A stretch of 64,000 nucleotides of DNA, from contig NZ_JAKZLA010000005.1 in the NCBI RefSeq assembly GCF_022808775.1, positions 186,001 through 250,000 on the forward strand, in the 5' to 3' direction. How positions within the stretch are numbered: position 1 is the first letter of the stretch; every line of letters begins with the position of its first letter. The translations under genes were made by a program, and so were the position numbers. This stretch comes from Geothrix terrae. GTDB lineage: Bacteria > Acidobacteriota > Holophagae > Holophagales > Holophagaceae. Below the pieces are notes generated by a model, which saw only the letters and a list, made by a program, of their open reading frames with translations, searched no databases and had not been told where the DNA came from. This document shows, in pieces, positions 62,783 to 64,000 of the stretch.

Positions 62783-64000
62783 TCAGTGCTGGTGGCCGGA
62801 CGGGGCCGGCTGGGAGGCGCCCGCGGGGGCCCCGGGTTGGGCGTTCTTCTGGCTCATGTGGGCCAGGGCGGCCTTGAGGCGGGATTCGGAATCCACCAGG
62901 AAGTTGGCGCGGACGACGACCTCGTCCCCGGCCGCCAGGCCGGAGCGGATCTCCACCTGCTCCCCCACCGTGGCGCCGGTGGTGACTTCGCGGGGCTCGA
63001 ACTTGCCGTCCCCCAGCGACACGAACGCCACCTTAGTGGTGCCCGCGTCCAGCACCGCATCCAGGGGGATGAGCAGGCCCTTGCGGCCCGGGCCGTGGAT
63101 CACCACGTCGCCGAACATCTCCGGCTTGAGGAGGCCGCCGGGGTTGGGGAACTCCAGGCGGGCCCGGGCGGTGCGGGTCTTGGGATCCATGACGGGATCC
63201 ACGAAGGCGATGCGCCCCTTGAGGGTCTTGCCCGGGGCGGCCTGGACGGTGAGCTCGGCGGGAAGGCCCACCTTCACGCGGCCCAGCTCGGCCTCGTAGA
63301 CGTCCACCTGCACCCAGACGCGGCTCAGGTCCGTGATCTCGAAGGGGATGTCCGCCGGCGTGAGCCGCGCGCCCTCCACCACGTTCTTCGCGGTCACGAT
63401 GCCGGAGATGGGGCTGCGCAGCGTCAGGGCCCGCTGGACTTCGCCCGTCTTCTCCAGGCGGTCGATGGCCTCGGCGGGCACGTCCCAGAGCAGGAGGCGC
63501 CGCCTGGCGGACTCCAGCAGGTCGCCGCCACTGGCCTGCAGCGAACCACCGGACAGGGCCTTCTGGGTCTTCAGGGCCAGCAGGTACTCCCGCTGGGCGC
63601 TGACGAACTCGGGGGCATAGAGGCTGAACAGGGGCTGGCCCTTGGCCACGGGCTTGCCGACGAAGTCCACGAAGAGCCTCTCCACGAAGCCCTCCACCTT
63701 CACGTTCACCTTGCGGACGCGGGTCTCGTCGATAACCACGCGGCCCAGGGCCCGCAGCTCGCCGCTGACGGTCCCCTCCACCACCTTCTCGGTGCGGAGG
63801 CCGATGAGCTGCTGGCGCTCGTGGTCGATCTTCACCGTGGCGTGGGACTCGATCCCCGCGCCTTCGCCCTTCAGATCGCCTTCGTAGACGGGGACATAGT
63901 CCATCCCCATCTCGTCTTTCGTGGGCACCGGGGAGGTCTGGCTCGGATTCATGGGCGAGCGGTAGTAGACGATCTTGCCCCTGTCCTTGGGGGCCTCGCC
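62783..64000 (-). CDS. cusB: CusB-like membrane fusion protein (5' end outside window)
   Basis: At least 405 residues; the frame is open to the right edge. It begins in view with a heavy-metal-binding-like segment (YYRSPMNPS ... KDEMGMDYVPVYEGD), then the lipoyl/hairpin region (ETRVRKVNVKVEGFVERLFV ... LFSLYAPEFVSAQREYLLAL) and beta-barrel/membrane-proximal domains (GLLIPLDAVLDAGTTKVAFV). The C-terminus is His-containing (SGHQH). The typical Cys and His of the metal-binding motif are absent, as in E. coli CusB. Stop is 10 nt before cusA. Confidence 0.9.
   Translation of the reverse strand, partial: GEAPKDRGKIVYYRSPMNPSQTSPVPTKDEMGMDYVPVYEGDLKGEGAGIESHATVKIDHERQQLIGLRTEKVVEGTVSGELRALGRVVIDETRVRKVNVKVEGFVERLFVDFVGKPVAKGQPLFSLYAPEFVSAQREYLLALKTQKALSGGSLQASGGDLLESARRRLLLWDVPAEAIDRLEKTGEVQRALTLRSPISGIVTAKNVVEGARLTPADIPFEITDLSRVWVQVDVYEAELGRVKVGLPAELTVQAAPGKTLKGRIAFVDPVMDPKTRTARARLEFPNPGGLLKPEMFGDVVIHGPGRKGLLIPLDAVLDAGTTKVAFVSLGDGKFEPREVTTGATVGEQVEIRSGLAAGDEVVVRANFLVDSESRLKAALAHMSQKNAQPGAPAGASQPAPSGHQH

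Overview
The window is about 64 kb of GC-rich (roughly two-thirds G+C), densely coded DNA from a Gram-negative bacterium. Outer-membrane TonB-dependent receptors (one with the N-terminal carboxypeptidase-regulatory-like domain so common in Acidobacteriota), a CusBA-type RND efflux pair, several exported c-type cytochromes, a bacteriohemerythrin and many secreted peptidases together suggest a Holophagae/Geothrix-like acidobacterium. That assignment is inference from gene content, not a database match.

Layout. 1-5.5 kb: minus-strand operon (two RDD proteins, SpoIIM-like membrane protein, DUF4129, DUF4350, MoxR ATPase running off the left edge) joined mostly by 4-nt ATGA overlaps. 5.7-8.5 kb: dipeptidase pepD, tRNA-Ser(GGA) followed by a three-copy ~196-bp tandem repeat carrying inverted copies of the tRNA 3' end, then mobB. 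8.5-14.5 kb: TSUP exporter, branched-chain amino-acid binding protein, beta-propeller protein, HutD, and a psd-scpB-zinc-ribbon operon. 14.5-23.3 kb: a receiver-like/Ser-Thr kinase fusion, rpsU, mutS2, a large TonB receptor, bacteriohemerythrin. 23.4-33 kb: tRNA-Leu(CAA) with duplicated and inverted tail copies, nadE, a histidine kinase, ppsR, polyphosphate:AMP phosphotransferase, a TonB-like protein, an FAD protein, a mini diheme cytochrome and an epimerase. 33-43 kb: UvrD/PcrA helicase, two cytochromes c, tRNA-Leu(TAA), a GH19-like hydrolase, a mutarotase-like protein, miaB, a second TonB receptor coupled to a degenerate histidine-kinase-like protein, and an MshEN protein. 43-53.6 kb: lepA, a double-receiver regulator coupled to a secreted M6-like protease, an M28 peptidase, tandem FKBP, a methyltransferase, rel and a Nudix hydrolase. 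53.6-64 kb: a 366-bp nested-palindrome element, an M4 peptidase, two secreted YHS proteins, a divergent MocR regulator/M20 amidohydrolase pair, and cusA-cusB (cusB runs off the right edge).

Most genes are housekeeping or envelope functions, without plasmid or phage modules. The unusual content is between genes. At four loci (tRNA-Ser, tRNA-Leu(CAA), miaB, lepA) an end of the adjacent gene has been copied beside itself, directly or inverted, together with hairpin-rich filler; at a fifth a 366-bp element of nested palindromes with 15-bp terminal inverted repeats fills a convergent gap. The tRNA-Ser array recalls the repeats distal to E. coli tyrT (rtT), but its tRNA-tail copies are inverted, making a long quasi-palindrome through the tRNA terminator.
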